Numbered from the stretch's first letter, positions 1 through 7,663 are shown. The stretch is DNA of 10,197 nt from Cyanobacteria bacterium UBA2855 (GCA_002350725.1 DEFJ01000021.1:1-10197), one strand, 5' to 3'. Notes: generated from the letters alone by a model not told the origin. Numbers and translations: made by a program.

Positions 1-90
1 CTAAACTGTCCTGAAAACCTATAGCTCACTCGCGCTTGAACCATGGCCAAACTCTGTTTGGCGGGGGTTCTGCGTCCTTGTATAAGTTTT
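1..90 (+). ncRNA. ssrS: Probable 3' part of 6S RNA (truncated by window start)
   Basis: The stretch CCTGAAAACC, a spacer, then CTTGAACCA resembles the 3' half of 6S RNA (E. coli has CCTTAAAAC, a spacer, then CCTTGAACCA). The region can fold as a nested hairpin: GAACC (38-42) with GGTTC (66-70), enclosing GCCAAAC (46-52) with GTTTGGC (56-62) around a TCT loop, and an outer CGC/GCG pair (33-35 with 72-74). A T-rich run follows from 87. 6S RNA binds the housekeeping RNA polymerase and dampens transcription in slow growth. The 5' half, which would pair with the end near TCCTTGTATAAG, lies outside the window, so the closing stem cannot be checked. Strand and identity are inferred from resemblance; another structured RNA or a terminator hairpin is possible. 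Confidence 0.5.
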
Positions 91-106
91 ATTTTTAATT
101 TACTAA

Positions 107-187
107 TGCCGAAGGGGGGACTTGAACCCCCACGGATTGCTCCATACGCACCTGAAACGCACGTGTCTACCATTCCACCACTTCGGC
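107..187 (-). tRNA. tRNA-Leu (anticodon CAG)
   Basis: The acceptor stem GCCGAAG (187-181 on the - strand) pairs with CTTCGGC, followed by discriminator A at 107. The D-arm has the usual leucine layout (GGTGGAATGGTAGACAC). The anticodon stem TGCGT/GCGTA closes the loop TTCAGGT, with U33, anticodon CAG and G37. There is a variable arm, and the T-arm contains GGTTCAAGTCC. It should read CUG leucine codons. The 3' CCA is not encoded, so it must be added by CCA-adding enzyme. The gene converges on the presumed 6S RNA with about 17 bases between their ends. Confidence 0.95.
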
Positions 188-206
188 ATTTTATTTAACT
201 TTACTC

Positions 207-234
207 ATTATATCATAACAACAATGTCTGTAAA
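207..234 (-). promoter_or_regulatory. Promoter of tRNA-Leu(CAG)
   Basis: On the - strand, TTTACA (234-229), a 16-bp spacer and TATAAT (212-207) preceded by TGA, giving an extended -10 (TGNTATAAT). The start would fall near 200, about 12 nt before the mature tRNA 5' end at 187. The site sits just downstream of the kinase stop codon, so the tRNA can be made independently of the kinase gene. Confidence 0.65.
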
Positions 235-238
235 TATC

Positions 239-1285
239 TTATGGCACTATTTTATATGAATATTCAGGGCGTTCTTTTAACTTCTGCTCTATTTCCTCAA
301 ATGTTAGCAATCCCTGTGTTGCCCCAAATTCTGATACAACTCCCGCAGAATTTACGGATGCCATCATTAGAGATTTTCCTATATCCAAATCTGTTGTTGC
401 TAAAGCTCCGCAAAGAGTTGAGGCAAAAGCATCACCTGCGCCAAGCGTAGATACAACCGGTCCGTCAAATACAGGACAATAATAAAACTCTTTACCGTTA
501 TATGCGTATGCTCCATTACCTCCATCTGTAATTACTATAATCTGATATTCAGTAACTTTTAGCTTTTTAAGCATTTCCTTTACGTCAGGATGGATATCTT
601 CTTCCGAATATTTTATATCTCTTGTGTCAGGTCTTACTTCTATTTTTGTAGCGAGAGAAGCCTCCTCTTTATTCATTACAACGATTTGCGCGGTTTCTAA
701 AATCCCTTTTAAGTAATTAAATCCCTTTTTAATACTCGTAGAACCGGCATTAAAACATACATAGACATCATTTTCTTCTGCAAAATGAACAATATCATCC
801 AATACTTTATTACTTTCGCCGTTAAGCGGCGCAATATATAATAATTTCGAATTTTTAATAGCATCAAAGTTTATTTCCGTTTTTCTTATATGAGCATTTG
901 CTCCCCTATGTGCCAATACAGTTCTATCTCCTTGGAAACTTACAAGTATTATTGAAAAACCTGTGCTATCTTTAGGGTCTTGAATTTTGTTTGACAAATC
1001 TACTTTTGTATTTTTAAAAGAATCAATAATTCCCTCAGAATAAATATCATCACCAATTTTAAAAATAGCACTGGTGCTAAATCCTAAGTTCGCAAAGTTA
1101 ACAGCTGTATTAACCCCGCCACCGCCTACACGTGATGCAAAATCCGATATCTCAACTTTTGCTCCGTATCTGTAACTCATAAATTCTGATTTTTTATCTT
1201 TTGTTGATACTGATACAATATTTGCATCCTCGCACTCTACGAATACATCCATTGTTGCGCTGCCGATTGTTATTACATCAAACAT
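239..1285 (-). CDS. PfkB-family carbohydrate/nucleoside kinase
   Basis: A 348-residue cytoplasmic kinase of the ribokinase/PfkB fold, transferring the ATP gamma-phosphate to a sugar or nucleoside hydroxyl. The N-terminus (DVITIGSATMDVF) is the usual first beta strand. A glycine-rich substrate motif, GGGGVNTAVNFANLG, lies at residues 54-68. FNAGS (178-182) stands where family members have NPGS, and VMNKEEA (203-209) is a typical family motif. The C-terminal signature GAGDAF (282-287) supplies the anion hole and catalytic Asp285. Length is slightly above the usual 300-330, with extra residues around 25-50 and 215-240. ATG at 1285 is chosen because AGGAG lies 7-8 nt upstream. Substrate cannot be set from sequence: sugar kinase and adenosine-kinase-like enzymes share these motifs. 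It is not in an operon with the nearby sugar permeases, so a link to their substrate is conjecture. Confidence 0.93.
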   Translation of the reverse strand: MFDVITIGSATMDVFVECEDANIVSVSTKDKKSEFMSYRYGAKVEISDFASRVGGGGVNTAVNFANLGFSTSAIFKIGDDIYSEGIIDSFKNTKVDLSNKIQDPKDSTGFSIILVSFQGDRTVLAHRGANAHIRKTEINFDAIKNSKLLYIAPLNGESNKVLDDIVHFAEENDVYVCFNAGSTSIKKGFNYLKGILETAQIVVMNKEEASLATKIEVRPDTRDIKYSEEDIHPDVKEMLKKLKVTEYQIIVITDGGNGAYAYNGKEFYYCPVFDGPVVSTLGAGDAFASTLCGALATTDLDIGKSLMMASVNSAGVVSEFGATQGLLTFEEIEQKLKERPEYSYKIVP

Positions 1286-1323
1286 AATATATCTCCTGTT
1301 ACTTCAAGCTATTTTTTGTGAAA

Positions 1324-1332
1324 ATTATAACA
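1324..1332 (-). promoter_or_regulatory. Extended -10 promoter element for the PfkB-family kinase
   Basis: On the - strand the sequence reads TGT then TATAAT, a TGN-extended -10 box with a full-consensus hexamer (1329-1324). It lies about 38 nt upstream of the kinase ATG. No good -35 is seen at 16-18 bp, which is common for extended -10 promoters. AGGAG follows before the start codon. Confidence 0.5.
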
Positions 1333-1364
1333 TAAAATCAGTATAATTAAAATATTTATACAAG

Positions 1365-1393
1365 TTGCTTTTTATCAAAAATACAAGTATTAT
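1365..1393 (+). promoter_or_regulatory. Promoter of the TPR protein gene
   Basis: TTGCTT (1365-1370), 17-bp spacer, TATTAT (1388-1393). Transcription would start near 1400, immediately before the Shine-Dalgarno AGGAG (1401-1405), giving a very short leader of about 12 nt. It lies back to back with the kinase promoter in a 126-bp divergent intergenic region. Confidence 0.6.
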
Positions 1394-1411
1394 AATCTGT
1401 AGGAGAAAGTT

Positions 1412-2503
1412 GTGTTCAAGATATTTCTAAGACGATTAATTAAATTTTTGCTTTTTGCGGCATTTGTTGCCTCAATATTTATGTACCCTCACTGGTATGA
1501 AAGGCAATGGCACAAAGTTCAAGGGATGTATTATGTTGCAAAAGGTGACGGTTATCTGCGTAAGGCAAATTTTCAAAAAGCTATTGATGAATATAAAAGA
1601 GGGTTAGAACTATATCCTGAACATTATGGCGCATGGTTCAATCTAGGAAATTTATATGTAGTTTATGAAGATTATTATGCCGCAGTTGATGCTTACGGTA
1701 ATGCTATTAAGCATAATCCGAATTACGTCCTTGCAAGAATGAATTATGGTATTGTTTCTTCTGAAAAACTAGGTGATTTTGATGGAGCAATCGCTCAGTA
1801 TGATAAAATTATAGGAATAAGACGTAAACTCGTTTATATCCCATTTGTATTTAATAATCTAAGAAGCTACAAGACTAATATCGGTCTTGCATATTACAAT
1901 AAAGGTGTAGCTTATCGCCAAAAATCAACTTATATGGATAATGATACAAAAAATCATCAGTTGTATCTGTTAAAGGCAATTCAATCCTATCGTGAAGCTG
2001 TTAAAATATTGAAGAATGATTATGATGCGAGGTATAATTTAGCCTTAGCATATCATTTAAACGGTGATTATAATCTTGCAGGCTTAACGTATTGCAAAGC
2101 AATAGAGTTACAGCCGTTAAATTATGAGGCTCATTACAATCTTGCTGTTCTTTTAAACCATTTAAAATACTATAAAGAGGCGCTAAAAGAAGTTCATAAG
2201 GCAAATGCTATTATTTCAGGGGAAAAAAGTGATACTAACGAAGCAAGATATGTTTTTGAGGTAATGAGTGATATTACTCACCAAATATTAAAAGGGGATG
2301 ACGGACTGAAATATTTGTCCGATGAATTTGATAAGGATGCAAATGCCTCTTCAGGCGGTTTGACATACATAAATGGTAAAGTCGTTGCAACGGAAGAGCT
2401 TGATAAAGCCATGTATGAAAACTTAAAAACTTGTTCTGCAAAATCTGTATTTCGTGATGAAGATAATTTAGATGATGAATTAGATGAACTCCAAAAGGAT
2501 TAA
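1412..2503 (+). CDS. Membrane-anchored tetratricopeptide-repeat (TPR) protein
   Basis: A 363-residue protein. Residues 9-25 form one hydrophobic segment after a basic start (MFKIFLRRLIKF), best read as an uncleaved N-terminal anchor. Most of the rest would then lie outside the cytoplasmic membrane; topology is inferred. At least five or six TPR units follow, at about 40-70, 73-105, 107-137, 155-200, 205-237 and 239-268, with characteristic pattern such as AWFNLGNLY, ARYNLALAYHLNGDY and AHYNLAVLL. The tail (346-363) is strongly acidic (DEDNLDDELDEL). TPRs bind protein partners, so a scaffold or complex-assembly role is likely, but no partner is shown. The start is GTG, chosen for AGGAG 6 nt upstream; no ATG with a ribosome site lies nearby. 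The stop is only 5 bp from the stop of the convergent permease gene. Confidence 0.9.
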   Translation: MFKIFLRRLIKFLLFAAFVASIFMYPHWYERQWHKVQGMYYVAKGDGYLRKANFQKAIDEYKRGLELYPEHYGAWFNLGNLYVVYEDYYAAVDAYGNAIKHNPNYVLARMNYGIVSSEKLGDFDGAIAQYDKIIGIRRKLVYIPFVFNNLRSYKTNIGLAYYNKGVAYRQKSTYMDNDTKNHQLYLLKAIQSYREAVKILKNDYDARYNLALAYHLNGDYNLAGLTYCKAIELQPLNYEAHYNLAVLLNHLKYYKEALKEVHKANAIISGEKSDTNEARYVFEVMSDITHQILKGDDGLKYLSDEFDKDANASSGGLTYINGKVVATEELDKAMYENLKTCSAKSVFRDEDNLDDELDELQKD

Positions 2504-2508
2504 TAATC

Positions 2509-3378
2509 TTAACCTTTTACGGCTCCGTCGTTTTCGCCGGAGATAAAGTATCTTTGCATACATAAGAAAAATATTAATATCGGGATTGTAGAAAGTATTG
2601 AACCTGCTGCAATAAATCGCCAGTTTGAGCTGAACATCCCTTGCAAATTATTTACACCGACAGGTAATGTATACATGCTCTCTTTCGTTAAAACAATGCT
2701 TGGCCATAAAAATTCTCCCCACGACCCAATAAAGGTAAAGATTGCAAGTACCGCAAGTGATGGCTTTACCATTGGAATAAGAACTTTCCAAAATAATTGC
2801 CATACATTGCATCCGTCAACAATTGCTGCTTCTTCCATTTCTTTTGGAATGCCTAAAAAAGCTTGTCTCATCAAGAATATTCCAAAAGCTGAAACTGCAA
2901 ATGGCATAATTAAGCCTATAAATCCTGCAACATTATTTACGCTATCTACAAGGTGTAATTTTAAAGTTATAAGATATACAGGTAGCATTATTGCTTGAAA
3001 CGGTATCATTATTGTTGCTAGCACAGAAAAGAAAGCGAATTTTTTACCTTTAAATTCCATTCTTGCTAAAGGGTATCCTGCCATTGCGGATAATATAAGA
3101 TTTAGTATTACGGTTCCTCCTGCAACAATCATGCTGTTTACAAAATACCCGATAAAATCAACTTTGTTCCAGACTCCCGTATAATTAGCCCAAGTAAAAT
3201 CTGTTGGTATAATTGTTGGTGGGTATGCAAAAATATTCTCACTGTTTCCTTTTAATGAGGTCGAAATTAACCATATAAACGGGAAAACCGAAAGTAGTGA
3301 TACAAAAATTAATATTGTGTGTGTTACTATCTTGTCAAATTTTAGATGTTTCTTTATTTCAGAAATAATTCTAATCAC
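2509..3378 (-). CDS. Sugar ABC transporter permease, MalG type
   Basis: A 289-residue inner-membrane permease of the CUT1 carbohydrate ABC family. Hydrophobic segments at about 21-40, 78-100, 112-138, 148-170, 204-226 and 258-278 give the standard six helices. The ATPase-contacting EAA loop is clear: EEAAIVDGCNVWQLFW (182-197) followed by KVLIP, with the invariant glycine at 189. The C-terminus, ENDGAVKG, is the usual MalG-type ending. The start is GTG: an in-frame TAA two codons upstream rules out an earlier start, and AAGGGGG lies rather far (12 nt) upstream, overlapping the malF stop region. It is 17 bp behind the MalF-type gene and surely co-transcribed with it. The sugar cannot be told; maltose-type, disaccharide and glycerol-phosphate systems share this fold. 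Confidence 0.95.
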   Translation of the reverse strand: MIRIISEIKKHLKFDKIVTHTILIFVSLLSVFPFIWLISTSLKGNSENIFAYPPTIIPTDFTWANYTGVWNKVDFIGYFVNSMIVAGGTVILNLILSAMAGYPLARMEFKGKKFAFFSVLATIMIPFQAIMLPVYLITLKLHLVDSVNNVAGFIGLIMPFAVSAFGIFLMRQAFLGIPKEMEEAAIVDGCNVWQLFWKVLIPMVKPSLAVLAIFTFIGSWGEFLWPSIVLTKESMYTLPVGVNNLQGMFSSNWRFIAAGSILSTIPILIFFLCMQRYFISGENDGAVKG

Positions 3379-3395
3379 GATTTATATTTGCCCCC

Positions 3396-4268
3396 TTACA
3401 AATCATATTTTTTCCTTTCAAAGCAGAAAATATTTATCAAAGAAAATATCATAACAACTATAAGTAAAACTACAGCCATTGCTGATGCAAAACCTAAGTC
3501 TAAATTTTCAAAGGCTCTTTCGTAGATATAATACACAATTGTTTTACTTGAGTTAAGCGGTCCGCCTTTTGTCATAACGTAAATTTCTGCAAATACTTTC
3601 ATTGCAGAAATTGCACTTATTGTTGTAACAAGAGCAATTGTTGGCATAATATGAGGAATAGTAACCGTTAAATGTTTTCTTAAAAATCCGGCTCCGTCAA
3701 TATCGCAAGCTTCGTATAATTCTTGAGGAACACTCATTAAAGCTGCAAGATATATTATCATATAATATCCGATACCCTTCCAAATTGTAACAATAACGAC
3801 GGATATCAATGCCCATTTAGGGTCTGTCAGCCACCCTATAGGCTCAAACCCAAGTTTTGTAACTATGTAGTTTAAAATTCCCTGATCAGCATATAACCAT
3901 TTGAAAGCAATTGCTGCAACTACAATTGATACAATTACCGGAAGATATATCAGTATTTTGTATAAAGTTACCCCTCTAATTTTTTGATTAATTAAAATTG
4001 CGATAAATAGCGGGAATATTGCTAATATTGGAACTGCTATCAAAAGGTACAGGAATGTATTCCACATAACTTTGTAGAAAATAGGACTATGAAAAAGTTT
4101 TATATAATTGTCTAATCCAATTGCTGATGGTACGTATATACTTGAAGAATAATCAAAAAAACTTAAATATACTGTTTGAAAAAACGGTATAAAAAAGAAA
4201 ACAATCAATATTGCCGCTGCCGGTAGTAAAAATAAATACGGCACATATTTCCCATAATACTTGAACAT
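3396..4268 (-). CDS. Sugar ABC transporter permease, MalF/UgpA type
   Basis: A 290-residue CUT1 permease and partner of the MalG-type protein encoded downstream; together they form the membrane channel of a sugar importer. Helices are visible at about 10-36, 71-94, 103-124, 152-176, 208-230 and 258-282. The EAA loop reads YEACDIDGAGFLRKHL (185-200) then TVTIP, with the conserved glycine at 192, and VMTKGGPLNSS (231-241) is a strong MalF/UgpA-type periplasmic-loop motif. It lacks the long extra N-terminal region of enteric MalF, as most CUT1 members do. The ATG at 4268 has no Shine-Dalgarno; a promoter ends 6 nt before it, suggesting a leaderless transcript. The operon holds only the two permeases, with no binding protein or ATPase in this window, so these must be encoded elsewhere or shared. 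Confidence 0.95.
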   Translation of the reverse strand: MFKYYGKYVPYLFLLPAAAILIVFFFIPFFQTVYLSFFDYSSSIYVPSAIGLDNYIKLFHSPIFYKVMWNTFLYLLIAVPILAIFPLFIAILINQKIRGVTLYKILIYLPVIVSIVVAAIAFKWLYADQGILNYIVTKLGFEPIGWLTDPKWALISVVIVTIWKGIGYYMIIYLAALMSVPQELYEACDIDGAGFLRKHLTVTIPHIMPTIALVTTISAISAMKVFAEIYVMTKGGPLNSSKTIVYYIYERAFENLDLGFASAMAVVLLIVVMIFSLINIFCFERKKYDL

Positions 4269-4274
4269 AAGATA

Positions 4275-4303
4275 ATATTATATTAAACGGATATTAAGTG
4301 CAA
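4275..4303 (-). promoter_or_regulatory. Promoter of the malF-malG operon, apparently leaderless
   Basis: On the - strand, TTGCAC (4303-4298), 17-bp spacer, TAATAT (4280-4275), then six bases before the ATG at 4268. An overlapping TATAAT (4282-4277) with a 15-bp spacer is an alternative -10. In either case transcription should begin within about two bases of the A of ATG, and no Shine-Dalgarno is present. The layout is the same as that before the OppD-type gene. Confidence 0.6.
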
Positions 4304-4310
4304 GATTTTA

Positions 4311-5192
4311 ATGAAGTCAGATTTAGAAAGTGATTTAAATAGCGCAAAAAAGTATATTTATGTATTTATAAATAATATGCAAATTTCTAAAATATCATAT
4401 CAACCGTTTTTTGGCACGTCATATAGGAAAGTATACAAATCTGATAAGCCGTATTTGCTTGATCATGAAGCTTCAACCTGCTGCTTTAAGAATGATTATC
4501 TGTGGAATAAGAGCTTTGATTTCTTTATTGACAAATATAGGTTTATTGACAACGTAAATGTATATTCGCTGGCTTCTTCGGATTGCTCGGAAGCTCTTTC
4601 TATTGCCATGATATTAGATACTAAACTCGGGTCAGAAAGTGAGAAGTATTTTCCGATATATGCTGTCGATAGTGATGAAGGGGTGTTGGAAAATATTCGT
4701 AATGGGTTTATAGACTTGGCACCGGATGATGAGGTAAGAATTAATCATTATACTAATAATAATTTGAATAAATATCTGCGCAGGACATCTTATTCTTATT
4801 TGTCAGGCAGAATTGGGGATACGGATAATAGAAAACTCTTAACTAGATTTATAATTAATCCGGAGTTGTTAAAAAAAATAAAAGTGATTTGTGATGATGT
4901 AAATACTTATACGGATAGTTTACCTGCTAAAAATAATTTGATATTTAGTAGGAATATGTGGGTGTATATGCATCCAAAACAAAATGAGTATTTGCATAAA
5001 TTGTCAAATATTGCAGACGAAAATTCCTTTCTTTCAATTGGAAATTATGACTATTTAATGTGTCCTCTTACCATAAAAAATACAGAAGGGTTTTCAATGC
5101 ATCCGGAGTTAATAAATGTTTATGATAAATCCGGCTCAAATTATTTTGATGACTTGAGACTATTTACAGCTGCTCAAATGAAAGATTACTAG
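4311..5192 (+). CDS. CheR-like methyltransferase-fold protein
   Basis: A 293-residue protein with the outline of the CheR SAM-dependent methyltransferase domain. VYSLASSDCSEALSIAMIL (84-102) matches the CheR motif around CSxGEEPYSIAM. IYAVDSDEGVLENIRNG (117-132) matches the strand with the acidic ribose-binding residue (Asp120) and the following helix. NNLIFSRNMWVYMHPK (208-223) matches the DLIFCRNVLIYF region, and FLSIGNYD (240-247) matches FLGHSE. The SAM-binding glycine motif is altered (LASSDCSEA), so activity is uncertain. The short N-terminal CheR helical domain is poorly recognisable. Classical CheR methylates glutamates on chemoreceptors, but no chemotaxis partner is nearby. It is divergent from malF with 42 bp between start codons, and has no Shine-Dalgarno before its ATG. 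A distant SAM-methyltransferase or a degenerate regulator are alternatives. Confidence 0.7.
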   Translation: MKSDLESDLNSAKKYIYVFINNMQISKISYQPFFGTSYRKVYKSDKPYLLDHEASTCCFKNDYLWNKSFDFFIDKYRFIDNVNVYSLASSDCSEALSIAMILDTKLGSESEKYFPIYAVDSDEGVLENIRNGFIDLAPDDEVRINHYTNNNLNKYLRRTSYSYLSGRIGDTDNRKLLTRFIINPELLKKIKVICDDVNTYTDSLPAKNNLIFSRNMWVYMHPKQNEYLHKLSNIADENSFLSIGNYDYLMCPLTIKNTEGFSMHPELINVYDKSGSNYFDDLRLFTAAQMKDY

Positions 5193-5196
5193 CCCA

Positions 5197-7563
5197 TTAG
5201 CCTTGAATAAGAATTTTGTAGTTGCGTTCAATATTTTTGCCGATTACACCTTTAATTGATTCATATTCTTGTTTTACTGATTCATGTTCCGTATCAATAT
5301 TTTTAAGTTCAATATCGTATTGTCTGTCTTTTGCCTGAATTTTTGCCATTTCTCTGTTATATTTTGCTTCCGCAAGGGTAATATCAACGTCAGCTTGACT
5401 ATTTGTTATGTTTGAACAATTTGAATAAAGAACATCTTCCCATTCATCTCTATGGTTTACTTGAACCATATGAACCAAGCCGCTTTCAAATGCAAATTGA
5501 AGCCATTCTTGATTTGCGCCAACTCCCGGCTCAATGCGTTTGTAACCTTCTTGCATTCTGTTGAATAAGTTTGTGTACCATTCTGCTTTAGCCGTTCCGT
5601 CTTCGTTTTTATTTTCTTGGTCAATCCAAGTGTATGTTGGTTCACCATAGTGTTCCATCATACTGTCAAGTATGAACATATCTTTTACAGTTTGATAATT
5701 TATTGTGTAGTTGTAAGTGTTAACAACTTGTAAGCCATATCCTGTAATTTTTGCTTCGTTCGTAGGATCATCATGCAAAGGAACAATTGCATACTCATCC
5801 ATATTAAGATTATCCGGTAAATTATTTCCGGTTACAGTTGTTGTCGGGTACATAGCTGCAAACGGATTCCAGTGTGATTTTGTTAGGATATCGGTTTCTC
5901 CGTCGCCATCAGTATCTTTAATTGAGGTGTTTTTTGACAAAACCCAAGTTGGATCATCCAAGTAATCCATCATTTTAGCATTAACGTATTCTGAGTTGTT
6001 AAATAGCTGATTTGCAACAACTGTGCCGTTAGCTTCACCATAGATAAATTTAGCGAGGTTTTCTGCATTGTGTAAATACAAGTTTCTTGCGCGTTGAATT
6101 TCTTCATCGTGTGCTATAAAATATTTCTCATCCAGGTTAGAAATAAGACTGTCTCTGAATGCCGTATATAAATATCTGAGAGCATCATTTATAACTTCTT
6201 CTGTTAATTTAATTTCTTCATATGAAATTAGCGGACCTGTAGTCGCATTATCTGCGTTACCGGGAACCCATTGTGAGCCGTTCCAACTAGCGGGTATTCT
6301 TTTATCCGGTAATTTTTGCTCAAACCAGTAATATGTTCCGTTTGGATCTTTCTTTGTATATAATTCCTGATCAGCATCTTTGAAGTACCATGCATCCTGA
6401 CCTTCCCATTGTGGAGTCGTTTCTAACGTGTAGCGTTGCGCTACAATAGGCTCTCCAATTGGATTTCCCTCATCATCAACTTCGAAATATGCAATAGGGG
6501 CATAATCTTCGATAAAATATTCATTGTATGATGTTACTCCCGCTTCAGCCTTGTTCAGTAGGCTTAAATTTTCATTTAATATATCAACGAAAGCGTCACT
6601 GTCAGGAGCTTTTTGCACCATATCTCCTGTAGCAGTTAACGGTCCGCTTCCTGATAAACCTGCAAGATTTGCGAATTTAATAAAGTCTTCTTTGAACTCA
6701 TCCAACCCCATAACGTCATCGACGCGATATCCGGTTCTGTTTCCGTTTTCATCAAGTTCACCGTTACAATATTTGATTGCATTGTTATACAACCATTCAA
6801 AGTCTTTATCCTCATAAACTTTTCCGCCGTGAGAGAGTGTTTGTCTGAATTTTACTCCGTCAATTTCTGTGTTCCCTGCCAAAAATTCTCTCATTCTTCG
6901 TTTAATAGTGTCCCTGTAATTGCTTCTTGCATTAGAATAATCTTGTACAAGGCTTAAGTAGTCGCCGTATTCTACAGAATTTTCTATGCTGTCGCGTCCA
7001 TAGTGGTTGATGCCGCTTGGCCCGATTTCAGCTTCATACATTGCTTGTAAGTCAGCTATATCATCAGTTAATGGTTGCCAAACATTAAAGGTGTCATAGT
7101 AACCTACACCTTTCTTAAATCCTGCGACAGAGACAGGTTCTGTTAAAACATCGTTAAATTCTTGTGATGTTTTTAATGTTTCAAAATAATCAGTAGTTTT
7201 TATTAATCCGTTGCGAAGTAAAAATGTTTCTAAGTTACCGTTTGCAGCTTCAAAATTAGCTGCATCTTTAGTAGAAACAAGTAAATTATCTGCATTATCT
7301 ACTATACCGTATTGAGTATTATATGAACTGTATGCTGTTAAAGAATTGAATGTTAAATCCTGATATACTTCATTACCCTTATTATCAAAATTTTGGAACA
7401 TCATTTGGGATTTATTCAGCGCATCAATATATTCGTCGCTTACTCTTGTCGAGTCAGCGGTTAAGCGCATTTTTGCATTATTAATCAATTGAGAACGCAA
7501 CTCGTTGTCTGCCATACGAGAGGTTATTGATAATAATCTGGCTTGTGATGCCGCTAAACCCAT
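5197..7563 (-). CDS. Large uncharacterised protein with terminal helices and C-terminal coiled coil
   Basis: A 788-residue protein of no function I can name. Residues 1-45 (MGLAASQARLLSITSR, then alternating polar and hydrophobic residues) form a predicted long amphipathic helix without a signal peptide. The last 66 residues (from about 723) are a charged heptad-like coiled coil, with EAKYNREMAKIQAKD and DIELKNIDTEHESVKQEYE. The middle is acidic, Asn/Asp/Tyr-rich and predicted mixed, with a calcium-loop-like DTDGDGETD at 550-558. The N-terminal pattern matches a family I associate from memory with Gastranaerophilales. Helices at both ends around a variable middle also recall flagellar axial and hook-associated proteins, whose ends pair to form the filament core; that is analogy only. 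ATG at 7563 has AAGGAAAGG just upstream. It stands alone, converging with 4 bp on the CheR-like gene. Confidence 0.85.
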   Translation of the reverse strand: MGLAASQARLLSITSRMADNELRSQLINNAKMRLTADSTRVSDEYIDALNKSQMMFQNFDNKGNEVYQDLTFNSLTAYSSYNTQYGIVDNADNLLVSTKDAANFEAANGNLETFLLRNGLIKTTDYFETLKTSQEFNDVLTEPVSVAGFKKGVGYYDTFNVWQPLTDDIADLQAMYEAEIGPSGINHYGRDSIENSVEYGDYLSLVQDYSNARSNYRDTIKRRMREFLAGNTEIDGVKFRQTLSHGGKVYEDKDFEWLYNNAIKYCNGELDENGNRTGYRVDDVMGLDEFKEDFIKFANLAGLSGSGPLTATGDMVQKAPDSDAFVDILNENLSLLNKAEAGVTSYNEYFIEDYAPIAYFEVDDEGNPIGEPIVAQRYTLETTPQWEGQDAWYFKDADQELYTKKDPNGTYYWFEQKLPDKRIPASWNGSQWVPGNADNATTGPLISYEEIKLTEEVINDALRYLYTAFRDSLISNLDEKYFIAHDEEIQRARNLYLHNAENLAKFIYGEANGTVVANQLFNNSEYVNAKMMDYLDDPTWVLSKNTSIKDTDGDGETDILTKSHWNPFAAMYPTTTVTGNNLPDNLNMDEYAIVPLHDDPTNEAKITGYGLQVVNTYNYTINYQTVKDMFILDSMMEHYGEPTYTWIDQENKNEDGTAKAEWYTNLFNRMQEGYKRIEPGVGANQEWLQFAFESGLVHMVQVNHRDEWEDVLYSNCSNITNSQADVDITLAEAKYNREMAKIQAKDRQYDIELKNIDTEHESVKQEYESIKGVIGKNIERNYKILIQG

Positions 7564-7643
7564 TGTTGTTGCCTTTCCTTTTAATTCCGTTACATGTCGT
7601 ATATACGGCGTAAAAGGTTTGAAACTTTAATCTTTTAAGACTT

Positions 7644-7663
7644 TTGTTAACAGTTTGTAACAA
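7644..7663. promoter_or_regulatory. Possible operator: TTGTTA-N8-TAACAA inverted repeat
   Basis: A perfect 6-bp inverted repeat with 8-bp spacing, TTGTTA (7644-7649) and TAACAA (7658-7663). It lies in the 169-bp divergent region between the 788-residue protein gene and the OppD-type gene, about 80 bp upstream of the former's ATG. Size and spacing suit a dimeric regulator, but such repeats also arise by chance in AT-rich DNA. Confidence 0.25.

Noticed and set aside
107..187. Shared 5' segment of the two tRNA-Leu genes as a repeat or attachment site
   Set aside because: The match (GTGGTGGAATGGTAGACACG) is the normal leucine tRNA D-arm, not a duplication.
241..450. Short + frame inside the kinase gene and similar antisense frames elsewhere (2001-2204, 2675-2998, 5457-5648, 5717-5965, 6524-6817, 7481-7663, 9358-9624)
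   Set aside because: All lie opposite to, or in another frame of, well-supported genes and have no recognisable domain or ribosome site.
2523..2543. CTCCGTCG/CGCCGGAG hairpin as terminator of the TPR gene
   Set aside because: It lies within the permease coding sequence, has a mismatch and is not followed by a T-run on the + strand.
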